Source: Paenibacillus lentus (GTDB lineage: Bacteria; Bacillota; Bacilli; Paenibacillales; Paenibacillaceae). Taken from it: a stretch of DNA of 64,000 nt. Of this stretch, positions 7,910 through 16,991 are shown one piece after another (the stretch's first letter is position 1; every line of letters begins with the position of its first letter). Below the pieces are notes generated by a model. That model did no database searches and had not been told where the DNA came from. It was given only the letters and a program-made list of their open reading frames with translations. Where the stretch lies: contig NZ_CP034248.1 in NCBI RefSeq assembly GCF_003931855.1, forward strand, positions 4,650,001 to 4,714,000, read 5' to 3'. The translations under genes were made by a program, and so were the position numbers.

Positions 7910-8183
7910 GCTCTGCCTCCTGTGTATTCGTTCCGCATGAAATTAAAGTATGTGCCATCCCATCATTTATGTAAGTACCAACGAAAGTTTCCTTCTATTG
8001 CTTTCTTTCTATATATTTTCCTACTATTGTTTTCCTTCTATTGCGTTCCTTCTAAAGTTTCTTTCTAATGTTCTCCTTCGTTCTCCTTCGTTCTCCTTCT
8101 ATTCTAGTTAATTATTTATGCAGCTCCACAGGCTGGAGACTAGAAAGATCTTGGACTGAGCCTAGGTGGATTATACCTCTTAT
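7910..8183. other. Non-coding pyrimidine-rich repeat region
   Basis: No gene is seen between the lipoprotein start and the GH53 terminator. Bases 7988-8106 are a C/T-rich strand made of short imperfect repeats around TTCCTTCTATTG and three exact 10-bp copies of GTTCTCCTTC (8070-8099). Read on the minus strand these give several AAGGAG ribosome-site-like motifs without start codons. Confidence 0.6.
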
Positions 8184-8184
8184 G

Positions 8185-8227
8185 ATAAAAAATAAGGGCC
8201 TGACATCCTAATCGATGCCAGCCCCTT
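8185..8227 (-). terminator. Terminator of the GH53 gene
   Basis: A 14-bp stem (8194-8207 with 8214-8227, few mismatches) with a 6-nt loop is followed on the minus strand by a T-rich tract (rc of 8185-8193). Confidence 0.85.
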
Positions 8228-8248
8228 CGTAATACGTGATCCGCCTGA

Positions 8249-11200
8249 TCACTTAGATAACAATTGATAAACAATTTGTGCTGCTTCAGCACGAGTCAAA
8301 GGAGCTTTAGGAGCATACTCCCCCTGTCCTCTTCCATGAATCAATCCTAGAGAAGAAGCCGACTCTACATCCTTTGCGGCCCAATCCGCGATTTGAGCTG
8401 CATCTGCATAGCTGTGCGAAGCCTCCTGTGCAGTCAACGATTTACCTAGAAAGGCGTAAGCCTTCATCACCATAACCGCCATCTCTTGCCTAGTTACCGG
8501 AGCGTTCGGATCAAATGTTTGATCATTCCGTCCCTGAACGAGTCCTGCATGATAGGCTCCCGACAAGGCGTTATAATACCACGCATCCCTAGATACATCC
8601 GTGAACGAATCCATAACTACCGGGTTAAGCTTTAATGCACGAGCCAGCATCACGGCAAACTCGGCACGGCTGACATCGGCAGCAGGCTCATAGGAACCGC
8701 TTGACATTCCTACAACGATCTGTCTGAATGCAAGCTCAGATACCGCATCATGTGCCCAATACGTATCTGGAACATCCGTGTACCGCTTCGTAAACTCGAG
8801 CACGGCATATTGGCCAAAATGACCAACTAGCGCACTGATTTCTCCATTGGCCCATTGCCCTCCAGCATACTCCAGCTTACCTCCATCGGAAATATAGAAG
8901 ATGCCGGTCTGCTTCAAATTGTTAACTGCATCCAACTTAATCCTGACCGTAATCGGAGACGGGAAGCTCGACAATTCTATATCCGACCCATCGGAAGTTA
9001 TCAGGCTTAATTTAAAATCATAAGCTTTCCCCAATATTTGGATTGTTGTAAATTCATCTTGATCAGCTCCCCGTTGCAGAGCCGCCTTCACGCTTTCTTG
9101 ATCCACTGCTTCAAACTGCAGAGCAATCTCATAGCCTGACGATGCTCCCGCGCTCTTAATAAGCTGCTGTAGAACATTCGCAGGAATAACCAATGATATA
9201 CTGCCGTTCGTCAACTCCAATTGACGCTGACCTAGGAAGGCTAGAGACTCTTCCGTCAAAATGACTTGGCTCACATTTGGCGCTACCCTAGCCAATCCAT
9301 TTCCTGCTTCATTAATCTTGATTTGCTCAGGCGAAATAGTAGTTTGGCCTGCATGAGTTTCGGGTTTGTTGATCGGTTCTGCTTTATCTGACCCCGGGCT
9401 TAAAGTGGAGGCCCTTCCCCCACCAGCACCTGGTGACACTGGCGTGGTCGGGTGCGTTGGTGGAGTAGTCGGTTCCTCTTCGGTCAGAATCAGCACCACA
9501 TCGTCGAAATATCCCCATGTATTCGCCGGTGCTTCAACGTCAAATCCAATCGTTAGCTGTCCATCCTTTACTTCAATGCCTTCAACAACATACTGCGCCC
9601 AATTATTCCAGCCTGTATTAACTATTTCCGAGCTAAAGATAATCCCAGCGCTATTTTCAGCAAACAGCTTCATTTCTGTCTCCCCACCGCCTCCGGAGGC
9701 CCAAGCCTTAAGCTCATAGGTTCCATTCGGCAGCTCAGCTATGGATTGCGTCAATTGATAGGAGTACGGCGCATCATGCCAATAATTAAAGGCGTGACTT
9801 CCAGAATGGGCATTGCCGGCATTGTTCTCAACCTTGCCAGCCGAACTCGTTCCTGTCAGCTTCCAATGGCTTAGATCACCGCTCTCAAACCCGGCGTTCT
9901 TGACCATGTTCGCCTGTGCTAATACCGTAATTTCAATTTGAACTTTTTGCTCCAAACCTGGTATCTTACCCTGAACCATAAAGGTTCCCGGCGTTTGCAA
10001 CTGCTCTGCCGCAATGCTGTCCCAAGTTACGGCCGCCTGTGAGATCGATCCTTCATTATACAGCACCTTTACCGTGGCTGGCAGTACAGGGGCCACCCCC
10101 TTGGCAACCGTAATTTTATCAGCAGGGTAAACTAAGATCGGAAGTTTTTCCGCAATACTTCCTGGCATAAATTGAAATACATCTAGTGATTCCAGAGCAT
10201 GGCCATCATAATCGAACATTGCCTGGTTCTCCCACGCATTGCCCTCTCCCGATTTCCAGCCTACTCCGGGAAGCCAAGCCGGTTCCCAGTAAAACACCCC
10301 AAGACCTTTCTGATTCCTAACGTTGGCTACCGTATTGAATACCGTCTCAATAACGAGCTTTTGATTATCCACGCTAGCAGGGAACCCTGCGATATCCGTC
10401 TCGCTCTCGTTAACGATATTGCCATGATCATCCCCGTTTTCATAAGTGTAGGCATAAGCAGTCTCTACCACAACAACCTGCTTGCCATACCTCGTCACTA
10501 GATCGTCCAAATTGCTTTTCAAATCCTGAAAAGTTCCGTGCCAATATGGATAATAGGATAGACCAATGATATCGTAATCCACACCGCGTGCCTGGATTTG
10601 ATCAAAGAAACTGCGAAATTTGTCATTGCTTCCTCCCTCAGCAAGGTGGAGCATGATTTTCGTCTCATGATTAGACGGTGTCTTGTCACGCACAGCCTGA
10701 ATCCCCTGCTTCAACAGATCGGCCAGGTTGTCAAAATTGCGGATCGCCCCGTCTGGAAGCAGCATTCCGCTATTAATCTCATTACCAACCTGCACCATAT
10801 CCGGATAAGCATTTACAGCACCAAGCTCTGTCAATACTTCCGAAGTATAATCATAGACTGCCTGCTGTAATTCCGTGAAGCTAAGTCCTTGCCAAGCAAC
10901 CGGCTTTACCTGCTGACCCGGATCAGCCCAAAAATCGGAATAATGGAAATCCACAAGCAGCTTCATCCCCGCAGCCTTCACCCGCTGCGCCATTTCTACC
11001 GTATGCGCCTTGTCATTATAACCATCGGCCTGCACAGGATCATTCCAAACTCGCAAACGAACATAATTTACACCGTGATTTTTTAGTATCTCCAGCAGAC
11101 CCTTCTCAACTCCGCCTTCGTAATACTTGACCCCTATGTCCTCCAATGCCTGCAGCGTAGAAATATCCACACCTTTAATAAATTCACTTGGATCAAATGA

Positions 11201-11806
11201 ATCTTCTTCCGTAATCCTCACGAGCTCGACATCGTCAAAATAACCCCAGTAACCTGCCGGTGCCGCTATATTAAATCCGAAGGTAATTTCTCCCCCGACC
11301 ACCTCAATATCACGAACAATGAACTCGTCCCAGTTCCCCCAGCCTGTATTGACAATCTCCGTGCTTAGAATAAAAGGATTGCCACTGCTGTCTACCGTCT
11401 CCGCAAACAACTGTAAATCAGCATTGTCCGCATTGCCCGCATCGCCAGAGGCCCATGCCCTCAGTTCATAGTTGCCGTCCACAAGACCACTGATCTTCTG
11501 TGTTAAGCGAAGCTCGTACCCACGATCCCCGAACCAATAATTAAAATAATGATCTCCGCTATGAGCGTTATCTGCATTCTTCTGTACATTGACTGCATAA
11601 GTCGCCCCGGTCACGGTCCAGCCCGATTCATCGCCATTCTCGAATCCCGGATTCTCTATCGGAACCTCGATGGCCATCCTAATCGGTTCCACTGCTTCTG
11701 CGATTCTCACACCCTGATTGAACATAACACCTGGAAACGCCAACAAAAAAATCAACAAAAAAATGAATGGCCTTTGAATCCTCCGCAACACCTTCAATGT
11801 TCTCAT
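8249..11806 (-). CDS. SLH-anchored GH53 endo-beta-1,4-galactanase
   Basis: A secreted enzyme of about 1185 aa that cleaves beta-1,4-galactan, the side chain of pectin. The start at 11806 is chosen for its GGAGGA site; the frame opens 27 nt earlier. Order: signal peptide (about 1-38); a CBM61-like module (about 45-195); a GH53 barrel (about 205-550) with the acid/base Glu in VGNEINSG and the nucleophile Glu in VVVETAYAY; a bacterial Ig-like domain (about 555-635); a second CBM61-like module (about 640-780); a Pro/Thr linker; a domain also seen in the subtilase at 28160; and three SLH repeats (about 1010-1185) that bind cell-wall polymer. It stands alone; its products could feed lacZ at 46771. 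Confidence 0.93.
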   Translation of the reverse strand: MRTLKVLRRIQRPFIFLLIFLLAFPGVMFNQGVRIAEAVEPIRMAIEVPIENPGFENGDESGWTVTGATYAVNVQKNADNAHSGDHYFNYWFGDRGYELRLTQKISGLVDGNYELRAWASGDAGNADNADLQLFAETVDSSGNPFILSTEIVNTGWGNWDEFIVRDIEVVGGEITFGFNIAAPAGYWGYFDDVELVRITEEDSFDPSEFIKGVDISTLQALEDIGVKYYEGGVEKGLLEILKNHGVNYVRLRVWNDPVQADGYNDKAHTVEMAQRVKAAGMKLLVDFHYSDFWADPGQQVKPVAWQGLSFTELQQAVYDYTSEVLTELGAVNAYPDMVQVGNEINSGMLLPDGAIRNFDNLADLLKQGIQAVRDKTPSNHETKIMLHLAEGGSNDKFRSFFDQIQARGVDYDIIGLSYYPYWHGTFQDLKSNLDDLVTRYGKQVVVVETAYAYTYENGDDHGNIVNESETDIAGFPASVDNQKLVIETVFNTVANVRNQKGLGVFYWEPAWLPGVGWKSGEGNAWENQAMFDYDGHALESLDVFQFMPGSIAEKLPILVYPADKITVAKGVAPVLPATVKVLYNEGSISQAAVTWDSIAAEQLQTPGTFMVQGKIPGLEQKVQIEITVLAQANMVKNAGFESGDLSHWKLTGTSSAGKVENNAGNAHSGSHAFNYWHDAPYSYQLTQSIAELPNGTYELKAWASGGGGETEMKLFAENSAGIIFSSEIVNTGWNNWAQYVVEGIEVKDGQLTIGFDVEAPANTWGYFDDVVLILTEEEPTTPPTHPTTPVSPGAGGGRASTLSPGSDKAEPINKPETHAGQTTISPEQIKINEAGNGLARVAPNVSQVILTEESLAFLGQRQLELTNGSISLVIPANVLQQLIKSAGASSGYEIALQFEAVDQESVKAALQRGADQDEFTTIQILGKAYDFKLSLITSDGSDIELSSFPSPITVRIKLDAVNNLKQTGIFYISDGGKLEYAGGQWANGEISALVGHFGQYAVLEFTKRYTDVPDTYWAHDAVSELAFRQIVVGMSSGSYEPAADVSRAEFAVMLARALKLNPVVMDSFTDVSRDAWYYNALSGAYHAGLVQGRNDQTFDPNAPVTRQEMAVMVMKAYAFLGKSLTAQEASHSYADAAQIADWAAKDVESASSLGLIHGRGQGEYAPKAPLTRAEAAQIVYQLLSK

Positions 11807-12010
11807 CGCCCTTCCTCCCTGTGTGCAGTGCACTAAAATAAAACGATCTCATGTGATTGATACCCTGATCGTCTGCACCTCTATTGTAGTTGGAAGAACT
11901 TAGAACGAGGATTCAGCATGCCAACAAAATATAATACTATTTCTACGATCAGTCGCCCTATCACCACTACTTTCCTTCGCCTAAGCTGCTAAGACAGCGA
12001 ATCATACTAA

Positions 12011-12041
12011 AAAGCAGCCGACTCGGTTGAGCAGCTGCTTT
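12011..12041 (-). terminator. Terminator after the 42-aa gene
   Basis: 8-bp stem AAAGCAGC (12011-12018) with GCTGCTTT (12034-12041), placed 22 nt after the small gene's stop on the minus strand. The T tract is short. Confidence 0.6.
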
Positions 12042-12062
12042 GATTGATATTATATTAAGTTG

Positions 12063-12191
12063 TCAGTAATTAGAACCAATTATCACCTTCATGACCGGAT
12101 ACTCTGTTGCGACGTATACGATTCCGAAATATATTGCAGCCAGCAGTTGCGCACTGACGGCTGCGAATCCGCCGTCTTTGTCCCATTGCAT
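12063..12191 (-). CDS. Small hydrophobic protein, 42 aa, unknown
   Basis: The ATG at 12189-12191 follows a strong GGAGGAGGTGAC site, and the frame runs 42 codons to a TGA, then a hairpin terminator. The product starts MQWDKDGGFAAV, has one probable membrane helix (about residues 12-30, ALLAAIYFGIVYV-like) and ends VMKVIIGSNY. It lies downstream of the AraC regulator on the same strand (83 nt gap). I do not recognise it. The ribosome site, clean helix and terminator argue for a real gene. Confidence 0.6.
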   Translation of the reverse strand: MQWDKDGGFAAVSAQLLAAIYFGIVYVATEYPVMKVIIGSNY

Positions 12192-12273
12192 GTCACCTCC
12201 TCCAAGACGTAAATCAAAATTCAATTACCCTTTTCGGAGGCTTTTGAAACATCTTTTTTCAAAAAAAATTCGG

Positions 12274-13059
12274 CTATCGAATCTCTGAGGGACTCTTGCC
12301 GGTATATTGCTTAAATTGGCGGCTGAAAAAGAAAATATCTTTATATCCAAGTGCGTCAGCCACCTCGGTCACGTTCATTCCAGCGTGCAAAAGCAAATGC
12401 TGGGCCCGATCGATTCTGGATTTAATAATATATGCTTGCACCGGCATACCGATTAATTCCTTGAATTTGATAGAAAAATAACGCGGCGATAGCCCTGCCC
12501 GAGCTGCTAAGCTATCCACTTTATGCGGTAAACCGGGCTGCTGAACAACGTAATTGGCTATCTCGAGAATAATTTCCGCAAGCTGATTGCTGACTTTTTT
12601 CTCCACGGGCACATAACGTTCCTCCCGTAGCAGATGAATGAGCAGTTGCTTCAATATGAGCCGAGCTTCTTCTTCAAAGGCGTAAGCTTTAATCAGGAAC
12701 AAACGAACATAACGCGATAACATATACTCGAAATCAAGCGTATCTTCCAGTTTGCGGTAAGAGCCCGGGACTTCACTTACAGGTTCATCCACATCAAAGT
12801 GGATATAAGTCAATACGAGCGGACGCTGCGGATTATGCGTAGCACTTGGATGGTCACCGCGGCGAAACAAAAAACAGCTGCCTTTGGAAACGGGGATAGA
12901 CTTATCGTGCAAGTTAACCGTGCCTTCCCCACTCCATACATAGAATAAATCGTAATTGGCCAATGGCTTATCCCGTTTATGCCATTTCCAGCCCGGCTCA
13001 CAAACGATTTTCGCAAAGGCCGGTTTTAATATGAACGAGGACGGTGAAACATGGAGCAT
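12274..13059 (-). CDS. AraC-family transcriptional regulator
   Basis: A 261-aa regulator with an N-terminal cupin-like ligand domain (about residues 20-95, with SGEGTVNL and RRGDHPSA) and a C-terminal double helix-turn-helix (about 160-261, with LAARAGLSPRYFSIKF and VADALGYKDIFFFSRQFKQYTG). Regulators of this kind usually sense a sugar. Its neighbours are the 42-aa gene downstream and the MocR gene upstream on the same strand, with the galactanase beyond; regulating the galactanase is possible but unproven. A GGAGGGGAAAGGG tract precedes the ATG. Confidence 0.9.
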   Translation of the reverse strand: MLHVSPSSFILKPAFAKIVCEPGWKWHKRDKPLANYDLFYVWSGEGTVNLHDKSIPVSKGSCFLFRRGDHPSATHNPQRPLVLTYIHFDVDEPVSEVPGSYRKLEDTLDFEYMLSRYVRLFLIKAYAFEEEARLILKQLLIHLLREERYVPVEKKVSNQLAEIILEIANYVVQQPGLPHKVDSLAARAGLSPRYFSIKFKELIGMPVQAYIIKSRIDRAQHLLLHAGMNVTEVADALGYKDIFFFSRQFKQYTGKSPSEIR

Positions 13060-13106
13060 GCCCTTTCCCCTCCCGAATCAAAATCATTCCGAATATATTA
13101 TATCGC

Positions 13107-14564
13107 CTACCGGCGTCCGCTTAAAACCACTTTCCATACATCCGCCATTCTCTGGATTCCTTCCCTGATCCGTTTGTGATCCAAACGGGCAAAGCAAAAG
13201 CAAGCCGCTGGTGCTCCCGCTGATAAATGATAAATTGATGCATCCCGGAAATGCACGCCGTCCGTAAACACAGCAGAGCGAAAAAGCTCATAATCCTCCG
13301 CAGTACCGCACCAGCGAGCATACACATGCAAGCCGGCATCAGATGGCTGGAGGTCAAACAACGCTCCGGCATATTCGTGCATTGAGGTACAAAGCCATTC
13401 ATGCCTTTCCCCATAGTAACGACGCATTCTCCGCAAATGTCGGGCATATTCCCCACGCCGCATGAAGCGAGCCAGCGCTCGCTGCTCCAGCCTGGCTGGA
13501 GAGACGGGCTCGTACAATGCCTTGGCACGAGCCATCGGCTCCACAAGACTTGGCGGCAGCACTGCATAGCCGATGCGAAGCGCGGCGAACATCGTCTTGG
13601 AGAAGGAGCCGACATACACGACGCGTTCCTCGCGGTCGAGCGCCTTCAGCGGCTCCAGCGGCCGGCCGGCGAAGCGAAACTCGCTGTCATAATCATCTTC
13701 GATGATGACAGCGTTCCGCCGCGCCGCCCAGGCGAGCAGTTCCCGGCGCCGCGCCGGGGACAGCACTGCGCCGGTCGGGTACTGCCGACCCGGCGTCACA
13801 AACAGCAGCCGCGCGTCCCAATCGCGCGGCACGATGCCATCGCCGTCAACCTCAGCGGCGATGGTTCTGGCTCCGCAGGCGGCGACGGCTCGGGAGATCC
13901 CCGTGTAACACGGGTTCTCCAGCACTGCCGGCTGGCCTGGCCCCAGCAGAAGCTGGGCCAGCAGCACGAGCGCCTGCATCGAGCCATTGAACAGGCAGAT
14001 TTGCTCCGCATCTGCCGCAATACCGCGGCTGTGCCGCAGATGAGCAGCAATCGCCTCGCGTAACTCGATATCGCCAGCCGCGTCCTCGAGCGCTAGGGAA
14101 GACGAGTCAAGCTCCTCCCTGACAGCCGCTGCGATCGCACTCTTCCATTCGGCTAAAGGAAATAACTCCAAGGATGGCCCAGTATCGCAAAATGAGATCA
14201 GATTGTCCGAAGAACACCATCTCTGCTCCAGCCGTGGAAGTTCGGTTACAATGCCTCCCCACGCGGACAATTCAATGGTTGAACCTTCGTGTAATTGTTG
14301 GGTTGAACGAGGAATCACATCGGATACATAAGTACCGCTTCCCATCTCCGCATAAACATAACCATCTCCATGAAGCATATCGTAAGCCTGAGATACACTG
14401 CCGCGAGATAAGCCGTATAGTGCGGCAAGTTCACGCGTAGAAGGAAGGCGAGTTCCGACCGTTAGAATCCCGTCGTGGATTGCCTCGCGCAGCGCGTAAT
14501 AGAGCACCAAATATTTATAACGGTGTATTTTGCTATGCCTTTCTATCGGAAGGATAAAATCCAA
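13107..14564 (-). CDS. MocR/PdxR-type regulator: GntR domain fused to aminotransferase fold
   Basis: A 485-aa protein. The N-terminal winged helix (about residues 10-80, with TRLPSTRELAALYGLSRGSVSQAYD) binds DNA. The rest (about 110-480) is a class-I aminotransferase fold used as a PLP sensor, with IIEDDYDSEF and the PLP-binding Lys in VGSFSKTMF. The start is a TTG at 14564 with AGGGTG 7 nt upstream. It is divergent from a PNPOx-like gene and close to an aminotransferase, the usual setting for a regulator of vitamin B6 metabolism. The coding strand is markedly GC-rich around 13500-14060, unlike its neighbours. Two direct repeats in the intergenic region are its likely operator. Confidence 0.9.
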   Translation of the reverse strand: MDFILPIERHSKIHRYKYLVLYYALREAIHDGILTVGTRLPSTRELAALYGLSRGSVSQAYDMLHGDGYVYAEMGSGTYVSDVIPRSTQQLHEGSTIELSAWGGIVTELPRLEQRWCSSDNLISFCDTGPSLELFPLAEWKSAIAAAVREELDSSSLALEDAAGDIELREAIAAHLRHSRGIAADAEQICLFNGSMQALVLLAQLLLGPGQPAVLENPCYTGISRAVAACGARTIAAEVDGDGIVPRDWDARLLFVTPGRQYPTGAVLSPARRRELLAWAARRNAVIIEDDYDSEFRFAGRPLEPLKALDREERVVYVGSFSKTMFAALRIGYAVLPPSLVEPMARAKALYEPVSPARLEQRALARFMRRGEYARHLRRMRRYYGERHEWLCTSMHEYAGALFDLQPSDAGLHVYARWCGTAEDYELFRSAVFTDGVHFRDASIYHLSAGAPAACFCFARLDHKRIREGIQRMADVWKVVLSGRR

Positions 14565-14580
14565 GCTTAATCACCCTATC

Positions 14581-14610
14581 TTTATCATTTATCAAAAGTG
14601 GATCAGTCAA
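14581..14610 (-). promoter_or_regulatory. Possible promoter of the MocR-type gene
   Basis: On the minus strand a TTGACT -35 (14605-14610) and a GATAAA -10 (14581-14586) are separated by 18 nt. One operator-like repeat lies between them, which would allow autorepression. Confidence 0.4.
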
Positions 14611-14628
14611 TTTAATGTAAAGTGGTTC
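14595..14628. promoter_or_regulatory. Candidate operator: two direct repeats AAAGTGGWTC
   Basis: AAAGTGGATC at 14595-14604 and AAAGTGGTTC at 14619-14628, 24 bp apart, sit between the divergent MocR-type and PNPOx-like genes. MocR-type regulators are known to bind paired direct repeats, so this fits, but it is inferred. Confidence 0.5.
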
Positions 14629-14697
14629 TTTTTTTATGTCAATCCAGTACGTACACTAATTTCAAGCTCAATATCAAAAGATAGGAGAAATTAGGTT

Positions 14698-15321
14698 ATG
14701 AGGAGAAAAGAATTTGCGATGAACGAAAATGAACAGGAAGTAGAAAGCTTTCTGCAGGAGATGACCTTCGGCTTTCTCGGCACTGTGGGCAGCGATGGCA
14801 TGTGCCGGGTTACTCCCTTGAATTTTGTGTACGGAAATGGCTATTTCTATGTGCACGGCAGTCTGGCCGGAGAAAAAATGAAGCATCTAAAATCCAATTC
14901 GAATGTCAGCTTCACGGTCGCCAAGGAATATGCAATCATTCCGTCCTATTTCACCCACCCGCAGCTCGCCTGTCCCGCTTCCGCTTACTTCAAGAGTGTA
15001 ATGGTTAGCGGGCATGTTGAAATCGTAAACGATTTGCAGGAGAAGGCTGATGCTTTCAGCATGTTTATGCAGAAGCTGCAGCCGGAAGGCGGCTATGCTC
15101 CTATCGATCCGGCGAACACACTCTATGCCGGACAACTGAAGGCCGTCGCTCTGATTCGTATCGTCCCCGCCAAGATCAGCGCCAAGTTCAAGTTTGGACA
15201 AAATCTAAAGGCCGATACATTTGAAAACGTCGTTGAAGCCCTTCGAAAGAGAGGCGAAAACCTGGATGACGAAACAGTAGAGCAGATGCAAAAATACTGT
15301 CCTTTCCATGCTGGGGAGTAA
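14698..15321 (+). CDS. Pyridoxamine 5'-phosphate oxidase-like flavin-binding protein
   Basis: A 207-aa protein with the split-barrel fold of the PNPOx/flavin-nucleotide-binding family: TFGFLGTVGSDGMCRVTPLNFVY near the N-terminus, then GSLAGEKMKHLKSNSNVSFTV. A later GHVEIVND segment and an RIVPAKISAKFKFGQN region fit this family. It ends with an NVVEALRKRGE helix. The exact substrate is not clear; it may be a B6 oxidase-like or heme/flavin-related protein. The ATG at 14698 has AGGAG 10 nt upstream; an internal ATG at 14719 is an alternative. It is divergent from the MocR-type regulator. Confidence 0.82.
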   Translation: MRRKEFAMNENEQEVESFLQEMTFGFLGTVGSDGMCRVTPLNFVYGNGYFYVHGSLAGEKMKHLKSNSNVSFTVAKEYAIIPSYFTHPQLACPASAYFKSVMVSGHVEIVNDLQEKADAFSMFMQKLQPEGGYAPIDPANTLYAGQLKAVALIRIVPAKISAKFKFGQNLKADTFENVVEALRKRGENLDDETVEQMQKYCPFHAGE

Positions 15322-15421
15322 ATACGAAATCATCGACTCCCTATAGCCAAAGTGATATAATGTTAGGCAGTAAAAACGGAAGCTATCCATTATATCAAAC
15401 TGATCGGAAGGATGATACGCA

Positions 15422-16720
15422 ATGAACCCACTTGCGGAGCAGTTGAACGAAAATCTTAAATCCGGTAATGCCCATTTATTTGAAATGCTGTCCACGCTAG
15501 GCAAGGAGATTTACTTTCCGAAGGAAGGAATCCTTAGTCAATCTGCGGAAGCCTCCAGCCATGCGAAGAAGTTCAATGCCACCATCGGTATTGCCACGGA
15601 AAATGGCGGCCCGATGCACCTTGCCGTTATTCAAGATACCTTGTCTGCCTATAAGCCGCAGGATCTGTATCCCTATGCTCCCCCTGCGGGCAAACCCGAG
15701 TTGAGAACGATATGGCGCGAAAAGATGATCCGCGAGAATCCTTCCCTGAACGGTAAAAGCTTCGGTAATCCCATAGTCACTAATGCACTTACTCACGGGC
15801 TAAGCATTGTGGCTGACCTATTCGTAGATGAAGGGGATGCTGTAATTTATCCAGATAAAAATTGGGAAAATTATGAACTGACTTTCGGCATCCGTCGCCA
15901 CGGTTCTATCGTTAACTACCCACTATTTACTGAAGATATGAAATTCAACAGTGAAGGTCTCCGCGAGACGCTCCTTGCTCAGAAAGACAAAGGCAAAGCC
16001 GTTGTTATTCTTAATTTCCCAAATAACCCAACCGGGTACACTCCGGGAGCTAAGGAAGGAGAACAAATCGTCGCTGCGATCCAAGAGGCTGCGGAAGCAG
16101 GCATTAACGTTGTTGTCGTCACGGATGACGCATACTTTGGCCTGTTCTTCGAGGATTCCTTGTCCGAATCCCTCTACGGCAAACTAGCCGGCCTTCATCC
16201 GCGTATTTTGCCAATAAAGGTAGACGGTGCGACGAAGGAAGAATATGTATGGGGCTTTCGAGTAGGCTTCATTACATTTGCGGCAGAAAACAAGGAAGTA
16301 CTCGCTGCTCTAGAGCAAAAGACACTGGGCATCATTCGTGCCACCATCTCGAGCGGCGCTCATCCATCACAGACATTTGTTCTTCAAGCGCTGAAATCCC
16401 CAGATTTCGAAACGCAGAAAGAAGAGAAGTTCCAGGTCATGAAAGGCCGAGCAAACAAAGTAAAATCCCTGCTTGACAGTGGAAAATATGGTGACGTATG
16501 GGCATACTACCCATTTAACTCAGGGTACTTTATGTGTCTTAAGCTTAGAGAGGTGCAGGCCGAGGAGCTTCGTCAGCATTTGCTCCATGAATACGGCATT
16601 GGAACGATTGCCCTTGGCGAACATGATCTGCGCATTGCCTTCTCTTGTATTGCTGAGGACAACCTGGAAGAGCTGTTCGATATCATTTACAAGGCGGTAA
16701 TGGATTTACAATCCAAATAA
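15422..16720 (+). CDS. PLP-dependent class I/II aminotransferase
   Basis: A 432-aa enzyme with the fold-type I aminotransferase pattern: the NFPNNPTGYTPG substrate-binding motif near residue 200, VVVTDDAYFG with the Asp that holds the pyridine nitrogen, the Schiff-base Lys in VDGATKEEYVWG, and a GFRVGF Arg segment. The amino donor cannot be told from sequence. GGAAGG lies 10 nt before the ATG. It follows the PNPOx-like gene by 100 nt with no clear terminator, so they may share a transcript. With the MocR-type gene it forms a PLP-related group. Confidence 0.9.
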   Translation: MNPLAEQLNENLKSGNAHLFEMLSTLGKEIYFPKEGILSQSAEASSHAKKFNATIGIATENGGPMHLAVIQDTLSAYKPQDLYPYAPPAGKPELRTIWREKMIRENPSLNGKSFGNPIVTNALTHGLSIVADLFVDEGDAVIYPDKNWENYELTFGIRRHGSIVNYPLFTEDMKFNSEGLRETLLAQKDKGKAVVILNFPNNPTGYTPGAKEGEQIVAAIQEAAEAGINVVVVTDDAYFGLFFEDSLSESLYGKLAGLHPRILPIKVDGATKEEYVWGFRVGFITFAAENKEVLAALEQKTLGIIRATISSGAHPSQTFVLQALKSPDFETQKEEKFQVMKGRANKVKSLLDSGKYGDVWAYYPFNSGYFMCLKLREVQAEELRQHLLHEYGIGTIALGEHDLRIAFSCIAEDNLEELFDIIYKAVMDLQSK

Positions 16721-16819
16721 TATCCGGCAGGTATCGGCACAGTCGCCCAAGCATAATCACGCCCCTGATCATACACTACGTAGTGACTTACACAATGTTA
16801 GTTGGAAAGGGGTATGTAC

Positions 16820-16954
16820 ATGAGCGGTTTTGAGGAAGGAAGAGGCGGCTGTGGCGGCGGTTACGGCGGATATGGCGGCGGATTGTTCACTAGCACTGGT
16901 GTAATCCTTGTACTCTTTATTTTGTTAGTCATTGTGAGCCGTGCTTTCATCTAA
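16820..16954 (+). CDS. yjcZ: YjcZ-family small sporulation protein
   Basis: A 44-aa protein with a Gly/Tyr-rich N-terminus (about residues 7-21) followed by one membrane helix (about 26-40, GVILVLFILLVIVSR), the layout of the YjcZ family found in spore formers. The ATG at 16820 has GGAAAGGGG 7 nt upstream; a second in-frame ATG at 16814 is too close to that site. A strong terminator follows. The molecular function of the family is not known. Confidence 0.85.
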   Translation: MSGFEEGRGGCGGGYGGYGGGLFTSTGVILVLFILLVIVSRAFI

Positions 16955-16991
16955 TCCAACGTCAAATGAATTAGATTCGAATCTAAAAACT

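Noticed and set aside
12240-12268. Terminator of the AraC gene at 12274
   Set aside because: Only A/T pairs (TTTTGAAA with TTTCAAAA) in a homopolymer-rich stretch; too weak to call.
12091-12288. 65-codon plus-strand frame
   Set aside because: Antisense to the 42-aa gene, which has the far better ribosome site and terminator.
13401-14063. 220-codon plus-strand frame inside the MocR-type gene
   Set aside because: Antisense frame caused by high GC of the real gene; composition is not protein-like.
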